From: Actinomycetota bacterium
Lineage (GTDB): Bacteria > Actinomycetota > Actinomycetes > S36-B12 > CAIYMF01
DNA length: 64,000 bases
Direction: 5' to 3'
Assembly (NCBI GenBank): GCA_026393115.1
Contig: JAPLAU010000014.1
Location: 124,001-188,000, forward strand
In this document: piece by piece, positions 24,831 through 32,213 of the stretch
Numbering within the stretch: the stretch's first letter is position 1
Layout: every line of letters begins with the position of its first letter
Notes under the pieces: generated by a model
Database searches by the model: none
The model's input: the letters and a program-made list of their open reading frames with translations, nothing else
Told to the model about the DNA's origin: nothing
Program-made: the position numbers and the translations under genes

Positions 24831-25823
24831 GGCTCGGCTCGGCTGCACTCGTGGCGGCTCGCCGGGCATTTTCGGGTAGTCCGGCGGGTACGACAACTCC
24901 CCCAGCCCCGACTCGACATCGCGGTCCCACCACTGCAACAGCGGAGTGAGATCGTGCGCGACGTGATCGATCGTCGCCCACGGATCTCCGATCTGCGCCA
25001 CTCGTTCAAGAACACGTGAAGGCGTGAAGGTCAACGGATCAAGGCCGGCCACGACTTCATCCCAATGGAGCGGCGTCGACACCGGAGCCGTGGGATGCGC
25101 GCGCACTGAGTACGGACTGGCAATCGTGCGGTCGCGAGCGTTCTGGTTGTAGTCAATAAAGATGCGCTCACCGCGCTCCTCCTTCCACCACGCGGTGGTA
25201 ACCAACGACGGCGCGCGACGTTCCAACTCTCGACCGAAAGCAATCGCCGCATGCCGCACATCGATGAAGTCCCATCGCGGCTGCAACCGCACATAGAGAT
25301 GCACTCCACGACCACCACTTGACTTGATGAACCCCACCCAGCCGAGTTCGTCGAGCACCTCGCGCGCCAACAACGCCACCGTCACCGCGTCGGCGAACCC
25401 GGTACCCGGCTGCGGATCGAAATCGATGCGCAACTCATCGGGAAGATCGGCGTTATCGCGCCGTACCGGCCACGGGTGGAAGCTCACCGTTCCCATCTGC
25501 GCCGCCCACACCAGCACCGCCGGCTCGGTGGGACACACCTCATCCGCGGGGCGACCCGATGGAAACGCGATGCGCGCCGACTCGACCCACGACGGCGCTC
25601 CCTTGGGCATCCGCTTGCTATAGAAGGCCTCGCCCGCCAGACCGTCGGGATAGCGCTCGAGCGTGGTCGGCCTCAGCAGTACATGCCGCACCATGGTCGG
25701 ACCGATAGCCGCGTAGTACGCCGCGAGGTCGCCTTTAGTGAGCCCCACCGCGGGGAACACGACCCGGTCGACGCTTGTTACACGAACAGGTCGGCCACTG
25801 CATTCCAGTGTCGTCTCGGCCAC
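24801..25823 (-). CDS. LigD-type primase-polymerase (PolDom) protein, stand-alone
   Basis: 340 residues, the polymerase domain of bacterial NHEJ LigD as a separate protein. Family motifs: RVTSVDRVVFPAVGLTKGDL, the metal-binding ELRIDFDPQPG, the SSGGRGVHLYVRL block and DRTIASPYSVRAHPTAPVSTPL. Adds nucleotides or gap-fills during end joining with Ku. Normal proteins of this kind end near DYPKMPGEPPR; this one runs 16 residues further, finishing in DSDSDSV translated from repeat copy 3. The GTG start abuts its GGAGG, so a slightly later start is possible. No ku gene in the window. Confidence 0.92.
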   Translation of the reverse strand: MAETTLECSGRPVRVTSVDRVVFPAVGLTKGDLAAYYAAIGPTMVRHVLLRPTTLERYPDGLAGEAFYSKRMPKGAPSWVESARIAFPSGRPADEVCPTEPAVLVWAAQMGTVSFHPWPVRRDNADLPDELRIDFDPQPGTGFADAVTVALLAREVLDELGWVGFIKSSGGRGVHLYVRLQPRWDFIDVRHAAIAFGRELERRAPSLVTTAWWKEERGERIFIDYNQNARDRTIASPYSVRAHPTAPVSTPLHWDEVVAGLDPLTFTPSRVLERVAQIGDPWATIDHVAHDLTPLLQWWDRDVESGLGELSYPPDYPKMPGEPPRVQPSRARHDSDSDSV

Positions 25824-25881
25824 CCCTCCACGCTAGCCCTACCTGAACGAACAACGCATTTGTACCGAAGGGAGTGTCACG

Positions 25882-26373
25882 ATGAGCGAGTTGATCAACG
25901 GCGCACTTAGGCTTCTCGGCATGACTCACGCCATGCCTGACGCCAAGCCCGACGGAACACCCTTCGAGGTGATTCTCACCCCCGACGACTGGAAGTCGCG
26001 CCTCAATACGCAGGAGTACCACGTGCTGCGCGAGGGAGGTACCGAGCGCGCGTACACCGGCGAGTACACCGACACCGAGACAGAGGGCGTTTACTCGTGC
26101 CGCGCGTGCGACCACGAACTCTTCCGCTCGAACGAGAAGTTCCACTCACACTGCGGCTGGCCGTCATTCTTCGCACCACTGGCCGGCGATTCAGTGATGT
26201 ACATCGAAGACACCACGATGGGCATGAAGCGGGTTGAAGTGCGGTGCGCCAACTGCGGTTCACACCTCGGTCACGTCTTTGAGGGTGAGGGATACGGAAC
26301 CCCCACCGACCAGCGTTACTGCATCAACTCGGTGAGCCTCACGCTCAAGCCCGTCGACGGCGCTACTTCCTAG
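25882..26373 (+). CDS. msrB: Peptide-methionine (R)-S-oxide reductase
   Basis: 163 residues, longer than usual (about 140) because of an N-terminal stretch (ELINGALRLLGMTHAMPDAKP). Repairs R-methionine sulfoxide in proteins with thioredoxin. Zinc CxxC pairs CRAC and CANC; the catalytic Cys lies in RYCINSVSLTL. The ATG has AAGGGAG upstream. No second resolving Cys could be singled out. The stop overlaps the converging EamA gene by four bases. Confidence 0.95.
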   Translation: MSELINGALRLLGMTHAMPDAKPDGTPFEVILTPDDWKSRLNTQEYHVLREGGTERAYTGEYTDTETEGVYSCRACDHELFRSNEKFHSHCGWPSFFAPLAGDSVMYIEDTTMGMKRVEVRCANCGSHLGHVFEGEGYGTPTDQRYCINSVSLTLKPVDGATS

Positions 26374-27206
26374 GAAGTTCCGAGTGCGCTGATCGCCACC
26401 ACTCCGAGTAGCGCGACAGCGATGCCGACGTATTGCATGCGCGCGAGGCGTTCGTGAAGTATCCGCCACGCAAGCAGCACCGTCATGACGGGATAGAGGT
26501 TTCCTAACACCGCGACTAGTGGCAGCAAGGATTTCTGCGTTGCCAGCCCAAAGGCCACATTGGCTAACACGTCGAACAGACCGATGACTGCCAGCATCCG
26601 TAAATCGGTCGCGCGCACACCACCGATCGACCGAGTGACGACGATGGCGCCAATCGCCACCAGAACCGACACGGTGCGCATCGTCAGCATCGTCATCGTC
26701 ACGCTCGTGACCGAACCTTGGGCAATGAAGGTTTCCGAGAGGCCGAAACCAAGTGCGGCACCAAGCGCCAACAACACAGGCCGGACACCGGATGCCCCAC
26801 TGATTTCAGGTCCACTGGCCAAAACAATGCCGAGTAACGCCAGCGCGATTCCGATGTACTGCCCCGCGGTGGGTAACTGGCCGAGAACAAGACCAAAAGC
26901 CAGTGGAACGAGAACCCCCAGCGCGGCGATCGGTGAGACGATGCCCATCGTTCCGGTGGCCAGCGCCGCATAAAACAGCGACAGTCCGATGAGCCCGGTC
27001 AGGCCAGCCCCCACCCCAGCGACCACATAATCGCGGGGGGATCCCCATGATCCGGAAACGGTGGCGACGATCAGCATCACTACGAAGGCGCAGCATTGCG
27101 ATCCGAGCACCACTGCCACCACAGGCAGCCGGCGCGACATGGTGCCGCCCAGGAAATCGGCGGTTCCCCACATGGCACTGGAAATCAGTGCGAAGAGGAG
27201 GCCCAC
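26370..27206 (-). CDS. EamA/DMT-family transporter
   Basis: 278 residues with ten hydrophobic helices in two EamA repeats: WGTADFLGGTMSRR at the N-terminus, ALLGIVLASGPEISG ending repeat one, and the second repeat ending VGIAVALLGVVAIS. A probable exporter of metabolites; the substrate is unknown. The GTG start follows a purine-poor leader. Divergent from the DUF3000 gene with 84 bases between the starts. Confidence 0.88.
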   Translation of the reverse strand: MGLLFALISSAMWGTADFLGGTMSRRLPVVAVVLGSQCCAFVVMLIVATVSGSWGSPRDYVVAGVGAGLTGLIGLSLFYAALATGTMGIVSPIAALGVLVPLAFGLVLGQLPTAGQYIGIALALLGIVLASGPEISGASGVRPVLLALGAALGFGLSETFIAQGSVTSVTMTMLTMRTVSVLVAIGAIVVTRSIGGVRATDLRMLAVIGLFDVLANVAFGLATQKSLLPLVAVLGNLYPVMTVLLAWRILHERLARMQYVGIAVALLGVVAISALGTS

Positions 27207-27290
27207 GAGCCGACCCTAGCGGCACACGAATGGCCTTCCCGGGCGCGTCGGTGCCGCAGAGCATGCCCCCAAGGCACGTAGCCTGTCGAT

Positions 27291-27857
27291 GTGAGTAATC
27301 CGTCGGTTCCCTCTGCCCTCTGGGACACGGTGCTGTCGACTCTGACCACCGTTCGTCATCGTCCCGACATTTCGGTCATCGAGGTGCCGGCGCCGCAACG
27401 ACTGGCCCCGCAATCGGTCGCACTAACAGCCGAACTGCTCAGCGACGCCTCCGATTCGTCCGGCCGCTTTGTCGTTCTGCATGATCCTGATCCGCCCGAG
27501 GTGTGGGAAGGCGAACTTCGCATCGTCTGCTTTGTCAAAGCCACCCTTGAGCCCGATATTGCAGCTGACCCGATGCTCACTGAAGTGGGATGGTCGTGGC
27601 TGCTTGAGTCCCTCGCTCATCGTCGCGCCGACTACGTCGCGTTGTCGGGCACGGTCACACGCACCACCTCCGAGGCGTTCGGCGGCCTCTCCGAACGCGA
27701 TCAAGACGGAACCGTTGAGATTCGGGCCTCCTGGACTCCCCTCTCGCCCGACCTCGGCGCCCATGCTCTGGCCTGGACCGACCTCGTGGCCGTTGCCTCG
27801 GGCCTTCAAGCGATTCCCGCAGACGTCACGCCACTCGGCGTCACGCGCAGGCTCTAA
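27291..27857 (+). CDS. DUF3000 protein
   Basis: 188 residues of an actinobacterial family (Rv2680-like), function unknown. The block AALWDTVLSTLTTVRHRPDISVIEVPAPQRLAPQSVAL-like N-terminus, ADPMLTEVGWSWLLESLAHRRADY and DLGAHALAWTDLVAVASGLQAIP near the C-terminus are typical. The GTG start at 27291 is in frame, an ATG one step earlier is not. It is followed by a hairpin (27878-27903), so it probably ends its transcript. The order DUF3000, RNase D, dxs is shared with mycobacteria. Confidence 0.88.
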   Translation: MSNPSVPSALWDTVLSTLTTVRHRPDISVIEVPAPQRLAPQSVALTAELLSDASDSSGRFVVLHDPDPPEVWEGELRIVCFVKATLEPDIAADPMLTEVGWSWLLESLAHRRADYVALSGTVTRTTSEAFGGLSERDQDGTVEIRASWTPLSPDLGAHALAWTDLVAVASGLQAIPADVTPLGVTRRL

Positions 27858-27877
27858 GACCCCGGCGAAGTTCCTTC

Positions 27878-27903
27878 TCCGCACCCTCAAGTGAAGGTGC
27901 GGA
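27878..27903 (+). terminator. Hairpin after the DUF3000 gene
   Basis: TCCGCACC and GGTGCGGA pair perfectly around a 10-base loop, 20 bases past the DUF3000 stop. There is no U-tract. A terminator is the natural reading. Confidence 0.6.
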
Positions 27904-27980
27904 AGTGCCGATATTCCCTCTAGCGGGTCAGGACCCGGCGTAGGAGACCCCTGCGCCACTGGCCGCATCGGGAGGGACAG

Positions 27981-28607
27981 ATGATCGCGACAGCAGGGCG
28001 CTCTGACGCGCCGGTCATTCCGCTGCCACGTTCGCGCTTCGAAGCAATGGTGGTGTCGACGTCACCTCATCGCCGCAGCGCTTTGGTGGCTTCCCTGCGC
28101 GCACTCGGTGCGCGCGACGTTGTTGAGGCGGGAAGTGCCCACGAGGCCCGCGCTCGTTCACGTCAAGACATGTCCCGCGATGTCGCTGTCATCGACGGCG
28201 CCCTGACCGACGGTACTGCGCTCGCGCTCATTGCCGATCTGCGCGCCTCTGGATGGAAGCGCACGGTCCTCCTCTCACCTCGTACTGACGCGCACGCCAT
28301 CCGCGGCGCCATCGCTTCCGGCGTCGGCAGTTACATCGTGGTACCCGAAGAAGAGTCACCCGGAGCTCAGGTGACGGCACTCGCCCCGAGTCGCGGACGC
28401 CTAGGGCGCCCCGATGACCTGTCCGGTCGCGAGATCGAGGTCTTGCAGCGGGTAGCCGACGGTCAATCCAACCGCGATATCGGCCAGGCCTTGGGCCTGT
28501 CACCGCTGACAGTGAAGAGCCATCTCGCCCGGATCGCAAGGAAAATCGGCACTGGTGACCGTGCCGAAATGGTCGCGATCACCATGCGCACCGGTTACGT
28601 TCGCTGA
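27981..28607 (+). CDS. LuxR-type DNA-binding protein with degenerate receiver domain
   Basis: 208 residues. The C-terminal HTH is clear (LSGREIEVLQRVADGQSNRDIGQALGLSPLTVKSHLARIARKI). The N-terminal domain has receiver folding and a plausible phospho-site Asp in VAVIDGAL, but lacks the acidic pair (the N-terminal strand reads MVVSTSPHRR) and the conserved Lys (SYIVVPEE). It therefore probably works without phosphorylation. No sensor kinase adjacent. The ATG follows GGGAGGG. Lies between DUF3000 and RNase D. Confidence 0.88.
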   Translation: MIATAGRSDAPVIPLPRSRFEAMVVSTSPHRRSALVASLRALGARDVVEAGSAHEARARSRQDMSRDVAVIDGALTDGTALALIADLRASGWKRTVLLSPRTDAHAIRGAIASGVGSYIVVPEEESPGAQVTALAPSRGRLGRPDDLSGREIEVLQRVADGQSNRDIGQALGLSPLTVKSHLARIARKIGTGDRAEMVAITMRTGYVR

Positions 28608-28661
28608 CCACTCCGACCTGCGCATCCCGGCGTCCGCGCCGTGCAGGCGTATCGTGACGGG

Positions 28662-29978
28662 GTGACCACCGACGAACTCGCACCCGACGTGGAGGCGCCG
28701 GAGGAGGAAATTCCCGCCCTCCCGCTGCTTTCCGCGCCCCGCGACGGGGTTCCTGAAGTCGTCGACACACCGGCGGCGCTCGAGTCAACCCTGGCCGCTC
28801 TCGAGGCGGGTCACGGCCCCTTCGCCATCGATGCCGAACGCGCGGGTGGTTATCGCTACAGCCAGCGCGCGTATCTATTGCAATTTCGCCGCGAAGGTTC
28901 AGGCATCCACCTCATCGACCCGATCGCCTTTTCGAACCTCGACTCCCTCGCAGCGATCCTCGCAGGCGAAGAGTGGATCATTCACGCGGCCAGCCAAGAT
29001 CTGCCGTGCATGCGTGAACTCGGACTCGTGCCGACGCTCGTGTTCGATACCGAACTCGCAGGTCGCCTCCTCGGCTACCCCAAGGTGTCTCTTTCCGCAC
29101 TGCTCGAAAAGTTCTGCGGGGTTTCGCTCGCCAAGGAACACTCAGCTGCCGACTGGTCAACGCGCCCCCTTCCTGAACCCTGGCTGCGTTACGCGGCTCT
29201 CGATGTCGAACTCCTTCTTGAGCTACGCGATGCCCTTGAAAGTGAGCTGGTGAGCGCAGGCAAACTCGACTGGGCACATCAGGAATTCGCTGCCGCTGCC
29301 GCCGCAGAGCCACCCCCTCCTCGCGAAGAACCGTGGCGTCGCACGTCAGGTTTGCACAAGGTTCGTAAGCCCCGCTCTCTCGCCGTTGTTCGATCGCTGT
29401 GGGAGGCTCGCGATCGGGTGGCACAGCAACGCGATTCTGCCCCGGGTCGCGTACTCGCTGACTCTGCCATCGTGGCCGCGGCAGCGGCCATGCCGACGTC
29501 CGAGGACGCGCTCATTGACCTGGCCGGGTGGGGCGGACGCGGCGCTCGACGTAATCTGCCCACGTGGTGGGGCGCCATTGCCCGCGCCACAGCACTTCCT
29601 GAATCAGAATTACCCGCACACGCTCGAAGCACCAGCGGACCACCCCCACCCCGGGCCTGGCCCGACCGCGACCCGCCGGCGGCCGCGCGCCTTGCTGGGG
29701 CCCGCGAAGCCCTCGCCAGCATTGGTGAACGGGTAACGATCCCGATTGAAAACCTCGTCACCCCCGACGCGGTGCGCCGATTGTGCTGGCAACCACCCGC
29801 CGACATCTCCGAAACGGGCATTCGCAGTTTCTTGACCGATTCCGGGGCACGAGTGTGGCAGTGCGACCTCGTGGCCGCCCCGCTGGCAGCCGCCCTTCTC
29901 TACGCGGCCGAGCACCCCCTTTCCAGGGAAACCTCGGCCACTGACGACGTACCCGAGCCGACGTCCGACCTGACTTAA
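28662..29978 (+). CDS. Ribonuclease D-like 3'-5' exonuclease with HRDC domains
   Basis: About 438 residues. DEDDy exonuclease: Exo I FAIDAERAGG, Exo II ASQDLPCM, Exo III RYAALDVELLLEL (YxxxD), then HRDC-like helical domains with EDALIDLAGWGGR. Removes 3' extensions of RNAs, such as tRNA precursors. The GTG at 28662 (TTDELAPD) is chosen over GTG 28641; neither has a strong site. Syntenic with Rv2681, between DUF3000 and dxs in mycobacteria. Confidence 0.9.
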   Translation: MTTDELAPDVEAPEEEIPALPLLSAPRDGVPEVVDTPAALESTLAALEAGHGPFAIDAERAGGYRYSQRAYLLQFRREGSGIHLIDPIAFSNLDSLAAILAGEEWIIHAASQDLPCMRELGLVPTLVFDTELAGRLLGYPKVSLSALLEKFCGVSLAKEHSAADWSTRPLPEPWLRYAALDVELLLELRDALESELVSAGKLDWAHQEFAAAAAAEPPPPREEPWRRTSGLHKVRKPRSLAVVRSLWEARDRVAQQRDSAPGRVLADSAIVAAAAAMPTSEDALIDLAGWGGRGARRNLPTWWGAIARATALPESELPAHARSTSGPPPPRAWPDRDPPAAARLAGAREALASIGERVTIPIENLVTPDAVRRLCWQPPADISETGIRSFLTDSGARVWQCDLVAAPLAAALLYAAEHPLSRETSATDDVPEPTSDLT

Positions 29979-30033
29979 GTCCCGGTCAGAAGCGACTATC
30001 GCCCCTCCACGTTGCGGTATTCCTGTGATTAAA

Positions 30034-30052
30034 TTAGGTTAGGCTTACCTAA
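30034..30052 (+). promoter_or_regulatory. DtxR/IdeR iron box upstream of the iron permease
   Basis: TTAGGTTAGGCTTACCTAA matches the IdeR consensus TTAGGTTAGGCTAACCTAA at 18 of 19 positions. It lies 27 bases before the permease GTG, so the iron-loaded repressor would shut the gene off when iron is plentiful. Confidence 0.92.
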
Positions 30053-30078
30053 CTAAGTAATCGCTGAAGGAGAGCCAC

Positions 30079-30909
30079 GTGCTGGGGACCTACCTCATCG
30101 GACTACGCGAGGGACTCGAAGCTGCGCTCGTCGTCGGCATTCTGGTCGCCTACCTCACCCGTGTCGGACGTCGCGATCGCCTCTCTCCGGTGTGGATCGG
30201 CGTGGCGATTGCTGTCGGGGTCTCCCTGCTCTTCGGCGCACTTCTCGCCTTCGTTGACGAATCACTGGGCGAGCGCGCGGAACAACTGTTCGCCGGTACA
30301 ACGTCCTTGATCGCCGTCGGACTGGTCACCTGGATGATCTTCTGGATGAAGAGTGCCGCCCGCGGTATCAAGGGCGAACTCGACGCACGCATGTCCACGG
30401 CCGTTGAAGTAGGCGCCTGGGCAGTCGGAATGACCGCGTGCATCGCAGTCCTGCGCGAAGGCCTAGAAACCACCCTGTTCCTCTGGTCGACCATTCGCTC
30501 CGGCGATCAGGCGGCCAGCGGTCTCTTCGGAGCCCTTCTCGGCTTGGCCACGGCGGTACTACTCGGTTACCTCTTCTATCGCGGCGCATTGCGCCTCAAT
30601 CTCGCCACCTTCTTTCGCTGGACCAGCGTGGCGCTCATCGTGATCGCAGCCGGCTTGGTCGCCTACGCCGTCGGCGAGTTCCAAGAAGCGGGAGTGCTGC
30701 CCGGCGCCGGCTCCATCGCGTTCGAGCTCAGCTGGCTTCCTGAGGGTTCACTTCCGGCGGTGCTACTGAAGGGCTTGCTCAACATCAGCACCATCATGAC
30801 CGTGGGTCAGGTGGTCGGTTGGCTGATCTATCTCATCGCGACCCTGACCCTGTACCTGCGCCCGACTAAGAAGGCACCGGTCGCACAGCGGTCGGAAGTG
30901 CACGTCTAG
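30079..30909 (+). CDS. FTR1-family iron permease
   Basis: 276 residues, seven hydrophobic helices, with the family's REGLE motif twice: LIGLREGLEAALVVG near residue 10 and VLREGLETTLFLW near residue 127. Takes up ferric iron across the membrane, like EfeU. The GTG start has AAGGAGAG upstream. No EfeO or EfeB partner follows; the gene stands alone. Controlled by the IdeR box just upstream. Confidence 0.95.
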   Translation: MLGTYLIGLREGLEAALVVGILVAYLTRVGRRDRLSPVWIGVAIAVGVSLLFGALLAFVDESLGERAEQLFAGTTSLIAVGLVTWMIFWMKSAARGIKGELDARMSTAVEVGAWAVGMTACIAVLREGLETTLFLWSTIRSGDQAASGLFGALLGLATAVLLGYLFYRGALRLNLATFFRWTSVALIVIAAGLVAYAVGEFQEAGVLPGAGSIAFELSWLPEGSLPAVLLKGLLNISTIMTVGQVVGWLIYLIATLTLYLRPTKKAPVAQRSEVHV

Positions 30910-30928
30910 GCAACACCCTCCTTGGTTG

Positions 30929-30942
30929 TTACCGGCGGGTAA
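30929..30942 (+). promoter_or_regulatory. Palindromic operator candidate in the fadA promoter
   Basis: TTACC-GGCG-GGTAA is a perfect dyad with a 4-base centre. It is followed at once by TATAGA (30943-30948), a likely -10 element; a weak TTGGTT lies 15 bases further upstream. A repressor bound here would cover the promoter of the fadA-fadB operon. The identity of the regulator is not known. Confidence 0.55.
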
Positions 30943-31013
30943 TATAGACTCGACGGGATCGGAAACCACGGCTGCGCGCGTCGTCGCGCCGCCCCGAACC
31001 CCGGGAGCCACTC

Positions 31014-32213
31014 ATGGCCCGTCCGCCCCGTGACATCGTCCTTGTCGACGCCGTGCGCACCCCCTTCGGCAAGTCCGGCGGCATGTACGCCGAAACCCGT
31101 GCCGACGATCTCGTGGTGCGCGTTATCCGTGAACTGCTACGCCGCAATCCTTCGCTACCACCAGAGCGCATTGATGAAGTTGCCGTCGCCGCGACCACTC
31201 AAATCGGCGATCAAGGACTGACGTTGGGTCGCGCGGCTGGGATTCTGGCCGGACTGCCCCAGTCGGTTCCCGGTTACTCGATCGACCGGATGTGCGCGGG
31301 CGCATTGACGGCGGTCACGACAGTCAGCGCTGGCATCGGTGTGGGCGCGTACGACGTGGCCCTCGCGGCCGGTGTCGAGCACATGGGCCGCCATCCCATG
31401 GGCGAAGGAATGGACCCCAACCCCCGCTTCTTTTCCGAGCGACTCATCGATCCCGAAGCACTCTTCATGGGCAAGACTGCAGAGAACCTGCACGACCGTT
31501 TCCCCAGTATCACCAAGGATCGCGCCGACGCCTACGCGCTATCGAGCCAAGAGCGCACCGCGAAGGCGTACGCGAACGGACTGATTCAGCCCGACTTGGT
31601 TCCCATGGCAATACGCAGTGCCGAACTCGGCTGGGGACTCGCCACCGTCGACGAGGCTCCGCGACCCGGCACCTCACTGGAGGGTCTGGCCAGTCTCAAG
31701 ACCCCGTTCCGTCCGCAGGGTCGGGTGACCGCCGGAAACTCGTCGGGCATCAACGACGGCGCCACCGGCGCACTGCTGATGGCCGGCGAAGTCGCCGCCG
31801 AATTGGGTATTGCTCCGAAACTTCGCCTTGTGTCGTATGCGTTCGCGGGCGTTGAGCCCGAAGTCATGGGCTTCGGTCCGGTTCCGTCAACGCAGAAGGC
31901 CCTGGCGAAGGCCGGACTCACCATCGACGACATCGGAGCGTTTGAAATCAACGAAGCCTTTGCCGTTCAGGTGCTGGCATTCCTCGAGCACTACGGAATC
32001 GCCGACGACGACGCGCGAGTCAATCCCTTCGGTGGCGCCATTGCCGTCGGCCACCCGCTCGCATCGTCAGGTATTCGATTGATGGCCTACCTCGCACGCG
32101 CCTTCGAACTCAACCCTCAGGTGCAGTACGGCATCACCACGATGTGCATCGGTTTGGGCATGGGCGGAACAGTCATTTGGGAAAACCCGAACCACGAGGG
32201 AGCCACACACTGA
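31014..32213 (+). CDS. fadA: Acetyl-CoA acyltransferase (3-ketoacyl-CoA thiolase)
   Basis: 399 residues. Active-site Cys in SIDRMCAGALTAV near residue 92, second site GGAIAVGHPLASSGIRL (His) and CIGLGMGG (Cys) near the end. Last step of fatty acid beta-oxidation, releasing acetyl-CoA. The stop overlaps the fadB start (TGATG), so the two subunits are coupled. Confidence 0.95.
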   Translation: MARPPRDIVLVDAVRTPFGKSGGMYAETRADDLVVRVIRELLRRNPSLPPERIDEVAVAATTQIGDQGLTLGRAAGILAGLPQSVPGYSIDRMCAGALTAVTTVSAGIGVGAYDVALAAGVEHMGRHPMGEGMDPNPRFFSERLIDPEALFMGKTAENLHDRFPSITKDRADAYALSSQERTAKAYANGLIQPDLVPMAIRSAELGWGLATVDEAPRPGTSLEGLASLKTPFRPQGRVTAGNSSGINDGATGALLMAGEVAAELGIAPKLRLVSYAFAGVEPEVMGFGPVPSTQKALAKAGLTIDDIGAFEINEAFAVQVLAFLEHYGIADDDARVNPFGGAIAVGHPLASSGIRLMAYLARAFELNPQVQYGITTMCIGLGMGGTVIWENPNHEGATH

